The notes below the pieces were generated by a model. The model worked only from the letters and a program-made list of their open reading frames with translations. It ran no database searches and was not told where the DNA came from. Of a DNA stretch of 64,000 nucleotides, positions 46,801-55,410 are shown piece by piece (the first letter of the stretch is position 1; every line of letters begins with the position of its first letter). The DNA is from Cymbomonas tetramitiformis (taxonomy: Eukaryota > Chlorophyta > Pyramimonadophyceae > Pyramimonadales > Pyramimonadaceae), in the NCBI GenBank assembly GCA_001247695.2, contig LGRX02003740.1:24561-88560 (forward strand). The letters run 5' to 3'. Position numbers and translations under genes: made by a program.

Positions 46801-49520
46801 TAGTCGGGAAGGCCCTGCAGCGCAGCACGTACTGCACGGTCCGTAAGTACCACACGATTCGGAACCTCAGGCCGGCCAACCCGAGGGTCCACACCTCGGA
46901 CGCAGTGTCAGACATGGCGGCGGTCAAAAACGCGATGGAGAACACTAGTCAATACGACATGATCTTCGACCCTCACCCGATGAGAAAATGGGAAATACCG
47001 AGCATGTCGCGCAGACAGGGATGGGGGAACGAAGGGGGTGAGGTCCCCAAGGAAGACCGCACCCCGGAGGCGGCGAGGGCCATGAGACAAACATGGCGCG
47101 ACAGGGGACTTGCCGAGGTCACGATCACGGAGTACCATGCGGCGAACACGGCATGGCCTTTGGACAAGATCAAAGAGGACTCGAAGGCCAGATGGCTAAA
47201 AGCAATGGAGCGCACTCCCATGCTCTTCAGCAGACAAGACAGGGACAGGGGACACACGGAAGTAAGGGAGAGGTTCCCCACGTGTCCCATTAAGCACAGA
47301 ACCGGACGTTCCAGAACCCTAGAGGAAATCAACAAAGCCTGGGATGCAACCTCGTTCCTCTATACGGATGGGTCGCGACTGGACCCAGAGGAAGAAGGGG
47401 GGTTACATAGAGTGGGAGCGGCCTACTGGGACCCCAGAGGGGATGAAAACCCCAGAACTTGGAGGGGCACGTGGTCGACGGGTGGACACCTCACCATCAA
47501 CAGGGCGGAACTCCTGGCGATCCACGCGGCACTCAGGGCCAGAGAATGCACAACACCGGGCGAGATAGCAATCTGCACGGACAGCCTCTGCAGTATGTAC
47601 CAAATACTCAACATGTTATCCAGACCCCACACGATGGAGGGCCACAGACACAGGGATTTGCTTGAGGATATACTCTCCCTGGTAGAACAGCATAACAGCC
47701 AGGGAACGAAGGTCTCACTCAGGAAGGTCAAAAGCCACACGGGGGTAAAGGGCAACGACAAGGCAGATGAGGCGGCCAAACAGGCAGCAGAAAACCAGGA
47801 GGGCACCACCCAAATTGACCCATGGGACAACAGGACCATGTACACGCTCGTAGCCAATGCCCGAGATGGTGAATCGATGAGGCCCCTGCAAGGGGAGGGG
47901 GCGGTGGAAAGGTATGTGGCAGGAAGGATTGCACTAAAATCGACACAGCACAGGTCAGTGAGAAAATGGCTACAGCCCCCGAGCAGCCCGTGGGAAGAAT
48001 GGGGAACACCCGGCAGGGGAAATCGGGAGGAAGCCATCCCAGTAGAGGGCTCTATGACAAAGAACCCCACGACCGGCGCCCCAGGGCCAGCCCAAGGCCC
48101 CGACCGGGGCCGACAGAACGTGGAAATGGGGACACCAGGGGAGAATCTCCAGGAGCCGATGCTCCTGGAGGAACTCCAGCACGCTCCCTGGAGCCAGGAC
48201 GACCCGCCGGAGCGACGGGAGCCGGGCGACCAGGAACAGGAACACCCGCGGGATCAAGTGACCACTCAGGACGAGTGGGACCTACTCTGGGAATTCGATG
48301 AGACGCGGGGGCCGCCTCTGGACATGGGCGAGAGGGGGGCCATGAACTCGCCAGACAGAGAGATGATGCAAGCGATCGAGGAGGCGGAACGTGAGGACCC
48401 AATTGACGGTCTGTGCCGCTCGATGATGGAGATGGACCTGGGAGAGTCGGAACTCCAGAACCTGACGGACGTTCCACAACAAGCGATAGACGCCTACCAG
48501 GAGGCGGCCCCAGAGAGAAAAAGAAAGAGAAACAGGGACCGGGAGGCCATGCACCGGAGAAACGGAGACAGGGCCGCCACAAGCCACGCAGACGCTGCCG
48601 CAGTCGAGACACACATGGGAAGAAGATTGGAGGAGCCCCCGCGGGAAATTCTCCAGGACAAGTCGATACCAGGAATATCCAATCACTTCTGGAAGGTTAC
48701 TCCACCGACGCTCAGGTCCCTGATTCTAAGGTGCCGGTTTGGGGTCCTCATGACGACTGCCAGAAAGCACCTCATATGGCCGAACAAATATCCGGTCCCG
48801 GACTGCGCCCTCTGCGGGAGGAGGGACACTCCGGCACACAGGCTGGCTGGATGCAAAGACGAGACCAGCATGAACATGGCCACAGCCAGGCACAACGAAG
48901 TGGCAAGGACCCTTTACGAAGCGATCAGGAAGGGACGAACGGGCGCCAGTCCGATCTGGATCGCGCACCACGCTGGGCTAGACGGGACTAACAAATGTAC
49001 CCGCCCGATACCGGACTTCGTACTCAGAAGGGGTCAGTGCCGTAGGGACGGAAGGGACCACCCGGGGGCGAAGGACCCCCCGGACGACATACCACACTTT
49101 GTAGATATTGTCATGATCAAGGGTGCAGAGGACGTCAGGGACGCCCCCCCAGGCAGGCCGGAAAACACCCACAGGGAGGATGTGGGAGAAATCCACCTCA
49201 TAGAGGTGGCCTTCACGTGGGACACTCGCTGGTATGTGTCCCTTCACGATAAACTCAACAAGTATGAGCCCCTTATGGAGCTACTCAGATCCAAAGGCTA
49301 TAAAGTGTTCTTTCACCCGATGGTTTTCGGAACCACGGGGTCGGTATATGAACACAACGCAAGGGCTCTCACGCAACACCTCGGCTTCAACAAGAAGGAA
49401 GCGGAAGCCCTCCTCAAGAAAATCAGTAGCATCGCGGTGGAATGGGCTGCCAAGATGTTGATTTCACACAGCAGGTCGGAGAAGGAGAAGGCTCTAAAAA
49501 ACAGTAAGAAGCCGCCTTGA
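43713..49520 (+). CDS. LINE ORF3: Ulp1-like, methyltransferase, RNase H, RLE
   Basis: 1935 residues. Domains in order: a Ulp1-like protease at about 255-390 (His295 in GSHW, YDPMGG, Cys358 in YQCGVW); a PCIF1-like methyltransferase core at about 855-1000 with FASPLN (875-880), FGSQGSAWD, NPEY (918-921, at the position of the catalytic NPPF) and PAW. Then come an RNase H domain at about 1213-1375 (YTDGS with Asp1219, NRAELLAIH, CTDSLC, GNDKADEAAK), a zinc finger (CALCGRRDTPAHRLAGC, from Cys1698), and a C-terminal restriction-like endonuclease (RPIPD with Asp1768, FVDIVMI, LIEVAFTWD). ORF3 probably continues the RT polyprotein through a -1 frame change near 43700. The initiating ATG at 43713 is only the first in frame. 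Confidence 0.82.
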   Translation: MRTFMLMLYPYICEALADKPNDTRFWDNPKNLTLKPQFMPSKEAHNALGFHRLAEPQATEGEELTTWEEGFHPTQSKWGPRSLWHAGRRGPPTTSMQAKNALKQMATGYCAKDEEDHEDAFKCHDIGVRPTLLEDPGGRVMIMDSVGVRPKAEKFLSDLRHAARAGARLTEKETMDSRRAMRRNRPEGSHADSLLKGGGRRGNEPRGEGTPRHRTEGVFSDTRGREAWLSSIQVETHSLCTTGLDTVSMHQTKLADALNGTEFEQSEQYEAQMRNTMETVRDEGFSFVLTCDGSHWNVLLFGKNEDTSVSIYLYDPMGGEDTRLLTALRQWAGPPGWPPVNVTVSNMGVAHQRDGYQCGVWVCYMIDKWQEWNRSTTGEKWESWIGLHGPPVGGEATTSKGYRKAMRGPIMARIGELEQRERHHVFHGEGEIHDPISFEEVDDEIQEEASAGPMQVRRSPTRQTQANTVPETPRHAREFPKVGEKRTRQIIQSPQATMESEEIRPRPNPPAQTPQRETSPHRVTVSLEDGRGTKWKGTAAQIMMLRTWVLAQLSKGDVRTGEMFQHAAKIGFSRDAVRLMATHLVSSEQVAWATHPPVNDCRSRNRWWRIDTMELSVGAGPTVSNDPEVLEETEEEPQAVEASENTTILAARTHWGSREYLLGPIRPQGETWVEEDTLLTGGIAGMNPSRAERETDTFHNKEREAQQARRHTEREPLSGAPTRHAHYWPGVTELNIDTEPFNPDWDAAPSGKCTLTTETGRHHVFAHDERGKMVGALKEEVLDRLYDRYVAAAGTDSADQTHTRAGEERRRSFEEREPQLGTVHGFATEVVLLLKRYSCEEEEEVKKTALQNHWTLPPEIMQALQEAFGIQAEIFASPLNVHSHTATYCSKFDRDKIFGSQGSAWDTRWGELGAFEFNPEYTAADLDKALQEALMSTMAKTPVLGVGIYPAWTRTPAKAYCRRYGDTRIHEFGVIPRKSFTFLPPDHWGGTTVSGVTKKDYSNWGVRILVVANAEGWQKFCPDPEWAAELVGKALQRSTYCTVRKYHTIRNLRPANPRVHTSDAVSDMAAVKNAMENTSQYDMIFDPHPMRKWEIPSMSRRQGWGNEGGEVPKEDRTPEAARAMRQTWRDRGLAEVTITEYHAANTAWPLDKIKEDSKARWLKAMERTPMLFSRQDRDRGHTEVRERFPTCPIKHRTGRSRTLEEINKAWDATSFLYTDGSRLDPEEEGGLHRVGAAYWDPRGDENPRTWRGTWSTGGHLTINRAELLAIHAALRARECTTPGEIAICTDSLCSMYQILNMLSRPHTMEGHRHRDLLEDILSLVEQHNSQGTKVSLRKVKSHTGVKGNDKADEAAKQAAENQEGTTQIDPWDNRTMYTLVANARDGESMRPLQGEGAVERYVAGRIALKSTQHRSVRKWLQPPSSPWEEWGTPGRGNREEAIPVEGSMTKNPTTGAPGPAQGPDRGRQNVEMGTPGENLQEPMLLEELQHAPWSQDDPPERREPGDQEQEHPRDQVTTQDEWDLLWEFDETRGPPLDMGERGAMNSPDREMMQAIEEAEREDPIDGLCRSMMEMDLGESELQNLTDVPQQAIDAYQEAAPERKRKRNRDREAMHRRNGDRAATSHADAAAVETHMGRRLEEPPREILQDKSIPGISNHFWKVTPPTLRSLILRCRFGVLMTTARKHLIWPNKYPVPDCALCGRRDTPAHRLAGCKDETSMNMATARHNEVARTLYEAIRKGRTGASPIWIAHHAGLDGTNKCTRPIPDFVLRRGQCRRDGRDHPGAKDPPDDIPHFVDIVMIKGAEDVRDAPPGRPENTHREDVGEIHLIEVAFTWDTRWYVSLHDKLNKYEPLMELLRSKGYKVFFHPMVFGTTGSVYEHNARALTQHLGFNKKEAEALLKKISSIAVEWAAKMLISHSRSEKEKALKNSKKPP

Positions 49521-49618
49521 TTGTGCATGTGACTAGGGGCAGGCGTAACAGCTGTGCACCTTCAAATATCACGCTTCCAGTAGGAAGAGTCACATTTTTT
49601 CTTTTTTTCTTTTTCTTT
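49521..49618 (+). other. LINE 3' UTR with T-rich terminus
   Basis: 98 bp follow the ORF3 stop. The end is a T/C tract (about 49594-49618, TTTTTTCTTTTTTTCTTTTT-like). The second element begins without any spacer, so this tract marks the LINE 3' end. It also resembles a splice acceptor (polypyrimidine then TAG). Confidence 0.6.
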
Positions 49619-51603
49619 AGGACCATGACCTCGGACATCGACAAGCGCAGAGACCTCGACCTTATTACACTCCTACTTTCCGCCCACCCCCGCCGCTCCG
49701 CATTTTTCCTCACTACTCTATGCGTCTTTATTCCTTAATTCGCCACGCTTGCCGCTTGTTTGCGTACATTGAGCGGATTTTGAAATCTTGCGGGCGACTT
49801 GGCCGTTTTTAGACGCTTGTAACTTACGGAGCACTTGGGCTCAGAAATTTTCCTTTGGAGGGTATTTTTACTTCGCCAATCCCGGCCGTGTTACCGAGTT
49901 TCGTGGGCATCGGAGCAGATTTTGAATTTATTTTAGATTTGGCCCGTTCCTTGAAGGGGGCTCACCCTTATCGTTAGGGTTTCATCGCGTCGGTGCTTCG
50001 CTTACGGCTGCCATGGCTACCATGGATTCTTCGGATGGATTTACCACGCCGGTCCCGGCTGGGATCGACACGCGGAGGGCACTTCCCTTCAGCGACGGCC
50101 CTGAGGAGCCTGTGCCCCCTACACCTGTGAAGAATCGCCCACTTGCGTGTGATGAGACCGGCGGTGCTGTGGTTATCAGGGAGTTCCTTAAGGATTGCCA
50201 GACTATTCTCCGCGAGCCCGGTCACAGAGCTAGTATCATTCAGCAAGTTCGTGACCAGTGCCGGCCCACCCACATCAAAGCCTCGGAGTGGGTATTCGAC
50301 ATCGACAAAATCAAGGGCCAAGTGCCTCGTGAGGTCGCCTTGGACCGCTTCACTCAAGCGGTAAAAACCCAGCTGACTGACTTCAATCTTCAGTTTGCCA
50401 CGGTATTTCATCCGACTGACCTCACTACCTCTGTTCTCCCTGAGGCCACTCGTATACTTTGCCGCATCCTTACGTCGTTGGTGCGAGGGTCATGCCTTCG
50501 GCTCATTGAGGAGTCAGCTACGGTGTCTCCGGATGATGGACGCCGTGCATGGCTCGTGATCTGCCGGGCCGTTGCCAGACGGCGCAGGCCGTGGGTGTCC
50601 CATGGTTACTTGTTCGAGACAGCGCCGGCGATCGAGCTGCTGGAGGATGTTGACCCCGAGCCCTATATTAAGGGTTTCATGCAGCACCACACCGCTGTCC
50701 GGTCCGAGCTCAGACCTGGTATAGATCCTGACGATGTGTGGAGTGTGGGGTTCGCCTTGGACCTCCTCACCCTTCGCATGTGCCCTGTATATTATAAGGA
50801 TCTTCTGCAGGAGTGGAGTTCAAAGACGGCCGAGGGCAGGGAGAAGCGGGCTCTCGGCATTCAACAGTACACGTTGGCCGTGAAGGCCTTTCACCAGCAG
50901 CGGACGAAAGAGAAGAAGAAAAATGATGGGGTCTCCGCGTTGGCGGCCTCACTCCTCTCTGGGGAGTCCCCTTCTGCCGCCCTTATGGCCCGTGCGGGCA
51001 TCCCGCAGACTCGCATTGTTGGTGGCCGCAGGCGTGACGAGCCCAGACACCCGCCACAGACTCGGGATGCTCAGCCGCAGGCGTCCGGGCAGGGTGCTCA
51101 CCGGTCTGGGGGCGACAAGGGTACAGCTCCCCGCGCCAGACCGGGCCGCGGCGGGAAGAATCGACAACAGAACATGAAGGGGCACAGGAAGGGCTCTCAC
51201 CCTTCCCCTCATGCCCCTCCACCGCGGACTCAGGGGCAGCGGCAGCCTGCATCCGGTGGTTCACCGACTGCCTTGAGGGTGGCCCGAGATGCACAGGGCC
51301 GCCACACGGTCCAGTGTTGGGACTGCGGCGGCCCTCACTTCCGCCGTGATTGCCCTGGAAGGGTGCAGAGTGCGCATGTGGCGGGGTTCCACCCCGAGGG
51401 CACGCCGATTGCGGACATCCTGTCAGAGCTGGATGAGGCTTTCCTCGATCCGGAGGAGGAGGTTTACGAGTCATGCTTGTATTCTTACTCATTGGAGCTC
51501 GGGGAGGCACCGCTTGACCTCCCCGCGGCCCAAGCGGCTGCCGTGGTGCCGCACTCTGCAGTTGACAGTGAGGAGCCGTGGACTGAGTCGGAGTGGGCTA
51601 TCT
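49619..51603 (+). repeat. 1985-bp direct repeat, second copy
   Basis: This is the second copy of 36118-38102, apparently unchanged. The flanks differ on both sides (TTTCTTTAG before, GGGACTCATG after). Confidence 0.93.
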
Positions 51604-52799
51604 GGGACTCATGTGGCCGCTCGGAGGAGCAGTACTACGACGCTGTCAACCGCTTCAACTCGTACCAGGACCCTGACGATGGGGACTGCCCCGACGGTGA
51701 GATGACACCTGCTCAGCTCCACGTTGCCGTGCACCAGCCTTCGGACCCTGCCATGTCTCTGCAGCACTTCAATGTTGAGCCGCAGCAGCCAGCGGTGCCG
51801 ACAGCCGACGTGCAGATCACAACAACCAACACCGAATTCCCTGAGGCTGTACAGCTGGTGAGCACGGCACCGCCATCCCGGCCCAGGGGTCCGGGTGGCC
51901 CGGGCCGCAGGCCCTATGGGGCGGGTCACTTCATGTACATGAGTCTGCTGTGCATTATTGCATTCTCTGGCACGGCAGATGCGGTGCAGTCTGGTGGTGC
52001 CTCCGGTGCTGTGCTGGAGGTGCACCCGCGGGCTCTGGTGCTTTGGCATGCTATCACCTGGAGTCTGGCTATCTCGGCTTGTCTTCCTGCCGTTGGTGCC
52101 AGGACTCCCGTGCGCACCTGGCGACGCCTTGTCAACCGGCAGTCGCCAGCGGGCAGGCCCCAGCCTTCAACAACCCAGCCTCCGGCGGGTGAGCCCCGTG
52201 CCTCTCGCCGCTCCTCACCAGTCTGGACTGCTGTTCTGGTTATCTGTAGCCTGGCCCTGTGTACCTCGGCACTACTGTTTGGGTACTCTCTGGGTCTGCG
52301 GCAGTCAGTCAGGCAGTCAGTCAGTCAGTCAGTCAGTCAGTCAGTCTTACCCCACCAGCAGGGGGGTCCGTCGGCCGTTCTGCTGGTCAGCTTTTCTCAG
52401 CTGATGGACTGGCTACCGGTGATACCGGCTTATGTCTGGTCTCTGGTTATGCTGTGGGTACTTATGCTTCTGTGGAGCTTGGTGTACTGTCTGGTCAGCT
52501 TGGGTCAGTTACGGTGGTCTACCCTCTGGTACCCGCTGGTTATACTGGTATTCTGGTCTATGGCAGTGCAGAGTCAGTTCCATTGTATGTGCCCGACGAG
52601 GAGTGGGCTGCTTCTGGATTCAGTTCTCTGGCCAGTGCTGTCCCTGCACCCGTCCGGGTTGACAGAGGCATCGTGTGTGACTCTGGAGCCACATGTGTCA
52701 TGTGCGGGGACCTGTCGGCCTGCACCGACGTGGACTACACCCGTACGGTGGCCTTCACCATGGTCACGGCTGGGGCTCACAGGACGGATGCTACTGTGA
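50013..52799 (+). CDS. Gag-like CCHC protein of the chimeric element
   Basis: The open frame gives 928 residues. Residues 1-530 equal LINE ORF1, including the CCHC knuckle. After WAI the sequence is new: DSCGRSEEQYYDAVNRF, then hydrophobic stretches (MYMSLLCIIAFSGTA about 645-660; VWTAVLVICSLALCTSALLF about 735-755) that could be membrane segments. At the CAGT repeat (52302-52347) the family-like frame moves to the next ORF, so residues past about 780 are probably out of frame. Confidence 0.65.
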   Translation: MATMDSSDGFTTPVPAGIDTRRALPFSDGPEEPVPPTPVKNRPLACDETGGAVVIREFLKDCQTILREPGHRASIIQQVRDQCRPTHIKASEWVFDIDKIKGQVPREVALDRFTQAVKTQLTDFNLQFATVFHPTDLTTSVLPEATRILCRILTSLVRGSCLRLIEESATVSPDDGRRAWLVICRAVARRRRPWVSHGYLFETAPAIELLEDVDPEPYIKGFMQHHTAVRSELRPGIDPDDVWSVGFALDLLTLRMCPVYYKDLLQEWSSKTAEGREKRALGIQQYTLAVKAFHQQRTKEKKKNDGVSALAASLLSGESPSAALMARAGIPQTRIVGGRRRDEPRHPPQTRDAQPQASGQGAHRSGGDKGTAPRARPGRGGKNRQQNMKGHRKGSHPSPHAPPPRTQGQRQPASGGSPTALRVARDAQGRHTVQCWDCGGPHFRRDCPGRVQSAHVAGFHPEGTPIADILSELDEAFLDPEEEVYESCLYSYSLELGEAPLDLPAAQAAAVVPHSAVDSEEPWTESEWAIWDSCGRSEEQYYDAVNRFNSYQDPDDGDCPDGEMTPAQLHVAVHQPSDPAMSLQHFNVEPQQPAVPTADVQITTTNTEFPEAVQLVSTAPPSRPRGPGGPGRRPYGAGHFMYMSLLCIIAFSGTADAVQSGGASGAVLEVHPRALVLWHAITWSLAISACLPAVGARTPVRTWRRLVNRQSPAGRPQPSTTQPPAGEPRASRRSSPVWTAVLVICSLALCTSALLFGYSLGLRQSVRQSVSQSVSQSVLPHQQGGPSAVLLVSFSQLMDWLPVIPAYVWSLVMLWVLMLLWSLVYCLVSLGQLRWSTLWYPLVILVFWSMAVQSQFHCMCPTRSGLLLDSVLWPVLSLHPSGLTEASCVTLEPHVSCAGTCRPAPTWTTPVRWPSPWSRLGLTGRMLL
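52302..52347 (+). repeat. CAGT tetranucleotide repeat within coding sequence
   Basis: About eleven CAGT units, broken once by a GG near 52312, are read as Gln-Ser-Val repeats in every frame. Because the unit is not a multiple of three, gain or loss of a unit shifts the frame, and the protease frame opens just here. Confidence 0.9.
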
Positions 52800-53179
52800 C
52801 ATTCCATCTGTATGGGGTCTGTATCCAGGACGGAGCCATCGACCACTTCGTTCTCCCAAACTCACACTATAAGGCCGGCTGCCGCACTCTCCTGTCTTCT
52901 CGGGTTATGCTTTCCCTCGGCTTCGGGTCCCCTGACCTTGTATCCCTCACTTACACCCACCTGCCTACTGGCCGTGTCTATCGGATCATTGACTCTGGCA
53001 CAGACTATATGTGGGCGGAGGTCCCTGAGGGGGCAGCCAGTGCACTCACCCAGACTGTCTCACGTGTCCGTACCGGTGAGATCTGTGACTGGATGTGGGC
53101 ACGCTCAGAGTATGCCAAGTGGGCTTTCCTGAAGGGCTCGCCCTGCTGCCCTGGCCAAGACCGGGGAACACAACTTTGA
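52348..53179 (+). pseudogene. Retropepsin-like aspartic protease region
   Basis: In the frame open from 52259, a Copia-type aspartic protease pattern is visible: CDSGATCVMCGD (about 52677-52712, catalytic DSGA), a flap-like AFTMVTAGAH, and a downstream LLSSRVMLSLGFGSP segment resembling the LLSxxxLxxxGF end of Copia proteases. Such enzymes cut Gag-Pol and act as dimers. It is linked to the upstream gag frame only across the CAGT repeat. It is out of frame with the methyltransferase segment below because of a shift near 53130-53150. Confidence 0.6.
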
Positions 53180-53528
53180 CATCTCCCTCTTCGGAGACGA
53201 CCTCCCCCCCGGCGTGGGTAACAACCAGACCTGCCCAGTCAGGTATTCACTGTCTGATTCCTGCTGGGGTCACCTCTGGGCCGGTGCCTGTATATACGGC
53301 AACCCGCCCTTTGACAGACTCACCTGTGAGCGGATGCTCAAGAAGGCCAACCGAGACTTTGCAACCGACCCCGAGCACACGGTATTCATCTTCCTGATCC
53401 CCCAGTCACACCTCAGTACCTTCAGGCAGCACCTTATTCACTGGGAGGTACTACATGTGTATCCGGCTGGCACAGAGGGCATATTCAGCTACCGTCGTGA
53501 GCACACCTATGCTGTTAGGGCTAGATAA
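53150..53528 (+). pseudogene. NPPF methyltransferase segment of retroelement
   Basis: About 125 residues: FDISLFGDDLPPG, then CIYGNPPFDRL (about 53296-53328) with the catalytic NPPF of N6-adenine methyltransferases, FIFLIPQSH and HVYPAGTEGIFS. The order NPPF - hydrophobic strand + Pro - YPxGT matches methyltransferase domains found between protease and RT in algal retroelements and, more distantly, PCIF1. It lacks the N-terminal SAM-binding part in the same frame and is followed by a stop and no RT. Confidence 0.55.
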
Positions 53529-55207
53529 TATATATGATAATGAATATTGATTTCATATATCATACAAAATACAAATATGCGCTGTGCTGTGGAACGGCAA
53601 ACACAAGCGTCAGATAATAGCGGGATGAGTTGCAGAACTTCTGTGAGAAGATACTGCTGAAGCCCAACGCTTCGCTCATCTATACCATACGTCTCCCATC
53701 GCATAGATGGTACCGCCATTGGGTTGTGACCCCGAGACGTTGGTTGAACGACCAGTATTGTGGTAACGAATAGTTCGTTCATACTGCGCATGCGTGTTCC
53801 GCACATGCTTAAAGCCAAGATGGTTCTTGTTTGTTACTTCAAGATGTATCTTGCTAATCTTGCCATCTTCGAGTTCGACGTACGAACTCTCGATGACAGG
53901 GTCATTCAAGTCTTTCCTTGAATAATGACAGATGATGTGACTTATCATCTGGCGACATGTACAGTCATAGTCGACGGTACTGACGACTGTCATAATCATG
54001 TATGACACGACTCGACATGACATGACATGACATGGTATGACATGTCTGACAGGTATGACACGTATAACATGTATGACACATATGTCATCGGTCATGATCC
54101 TGTATGGTATGACATGTCTGACAGGTATGACACGCATGACATGTATGACACATGTATCATCGGTCATGACCCTGACAGATCTCCCCTCTTAAAAGAGTTG
54201 TGACCTCACAACGGGCATAACTTTGTATATGTCTATGATGTCTTTGTTGTTGTCGCTTCTTGCTGGTACCAGTCTTCTTACACCGATTTGAGGCGTCCCT
54301 CATGGTGCTTTTAGGTTATTGGGGGGAACTGAGTCCACTTTAGTCCCTCACCTTACAGTTCTTAGGATGTAGCCCCCTTTGAAGTTCGTATCGTATTTCA
54401 GAGTGACGTTTCAAGGTTCAATGAATTGCGTTTCGTGATACAGATTGACGCTGGATTACTGATTGATCCACACGTATCGTGCGTCAGAGTGACGATTCAA
54501 AGCATCCGAAGTGTACGTTACGGATTATTTGCGCTAGCCGTCGTTCGTCGCTTTGCGAACGATGATCCCACGATTTAACGATTTATAATCGAACGATTCT
54601 CGGCCTGATATAATGCACCCAACCCTTCCTCCCCTCCTTAAGCTACTTTGGAGGATCATAGGCGGCAACGGGGAGCCCGTGTTTGTTTCCGGAGTTATTT
54701 CACCGGGGGCTTGTTTTATTGCAAAGAGAGTGGCCCTGCTTAACGGGATTGGACTTATAATCCTTACCCGGTCTGCTCACTCTAATATGGTCCAGTACGC
54801 ACGCTTTGACGAACATCTATCGCGATGAGTGAGAATGGATTCGCCACGTACTAATGTGAAATTTATTCAGTTATGTTTGTCAAGCACAACTTAGGATCAC
54901 AACTCCGTCTACCTCAGTCGATATTTCCGGTAGCTTCGGATGACTGGCCAAGAATCCGATGACAAACCACGGCTTTGGCAAAGGTAGCATTTAGCAGTTT
55001 TTATTTATCCACAAATATGATATCTCGCATGTGCGTATCTGTGCAAGGGTATGATTTGTACAAGGCTCACTACACCTTTAGCAAGGAAGGATCAATTTCC
55101 TGCTTCTATGCAACATAATGATAAAACATTAAGAGCAAGGTATATAGATGATCGACATGTATTAGTATATATTACAAGAAGTAAGGGCATGAGGCTTAAT
55201 ATAATGT
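53529..55207. other. Gene-free interval 3' of both retroelements
   Basis: It contains a TATGACA-rich tandem repeat (below) and otherwise no supported feature. The Gypsy 3' LTR would be expected between about 54.2 and 55.2 kb, but no terminal motif repeated from the 62.6-64 kb side could be found. Confidence 0.4.
54033..54177. repeat. 72-bp TATGACA-rich tandem repeat, two units
   Basis: Two units starting at about 54033 and 54105 with TGGTATGACATGTCTGACAG and ATCGGTCATGA segments, preceded by a simple CATGA run. Confidence 0.85.
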
Positions 55208-55410
55208 TTAGCCTTCATAGGCAGCTATAATGTCTGCTGCATTGGTCAGCTCTGTGGCTTTGACCCAGGTGTCATGCTCAGGGCCGTAGCCTGCATATCG
55301 CACTAAATAGTATTTGACACCTCTAGTAAACTTATCCGAGATTATATGTGATATCTCAAACAGTGGTTGCCCTTCTTCGTGATCATCTGTGGCAGAGGCA
55401 AAGGTGCTTG
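55208..55410 (-). CDS. Gypsy chromodomain, shifted frame
   Basis: Minus-strand codons down to the TAA at 55208-55210 read SDKFTRG, KYYLVRYAGYGPEHDTW and ADIIAAYEG, a typical chromodomain that binds methylated histone H3 and targets integration. It is in another frame than the integrase tail, so a one-base indel lies near DPSTF (about 55400-55415); the integrase frame instead ends early at 55342. Confidence 0.7.

Larger units (their letters stand above)
36118..49618 (+). mobile_element. Dualen/RandI-like LINE, apparently full length
   Basis: A 13.5-kb element with a 394-bp 5' leader, three long overlapping ORFs and a short 3' UTR (49521-49618) ending in a T/C-rich tract. It carries both an APE-type and a restriction-like endonuclease, the defining combination of the Dualen (RandI) LINE clade described from Chlamydomonas, plus RNase H. 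Unusual cargo is two Ulp1-like protease domains and a PCIF1-like methyltransferase domain. The ORFs have no internal stop other than the two frame changes. The downstream copy starts at the next base. No obvious target-site duplication is visible. Confidence 0.82.
49619..53528 (+). mobile_element. Chimeric retroelement: LINE 5' end plus protease and MTase
   Basis: The element begins with the same 1985 bp as the LINE, then changes at 51604 to sequence absent from the LINE: a hydrophobic/Pro-rich region, a retropepsin-like protease and an NPPF methyltransferase segment. Coding breaks off near 53528 without RT or integrase. Junction 49618/49619 is immediate head to tail with the upstream LINE. 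Possible origins are RT template switching, capture of a gag module by one element, recombination, or misassembly. Confidence 0.7.

Noticed and set aside
36118..51603. Pair of 1985-bp repeats as LTRs of one giant element
   Set aside because: The repeats carry the start of a protein-coding ORF, lack TG...CA ends and a flanking duplication, and the interior is a LINE.
53676..54167. 163-residue minus-strand ORF with repeated CVIHV/VRHVIP
   Set aside because: The repeat comes from the TATGACA tandem units; no domain.
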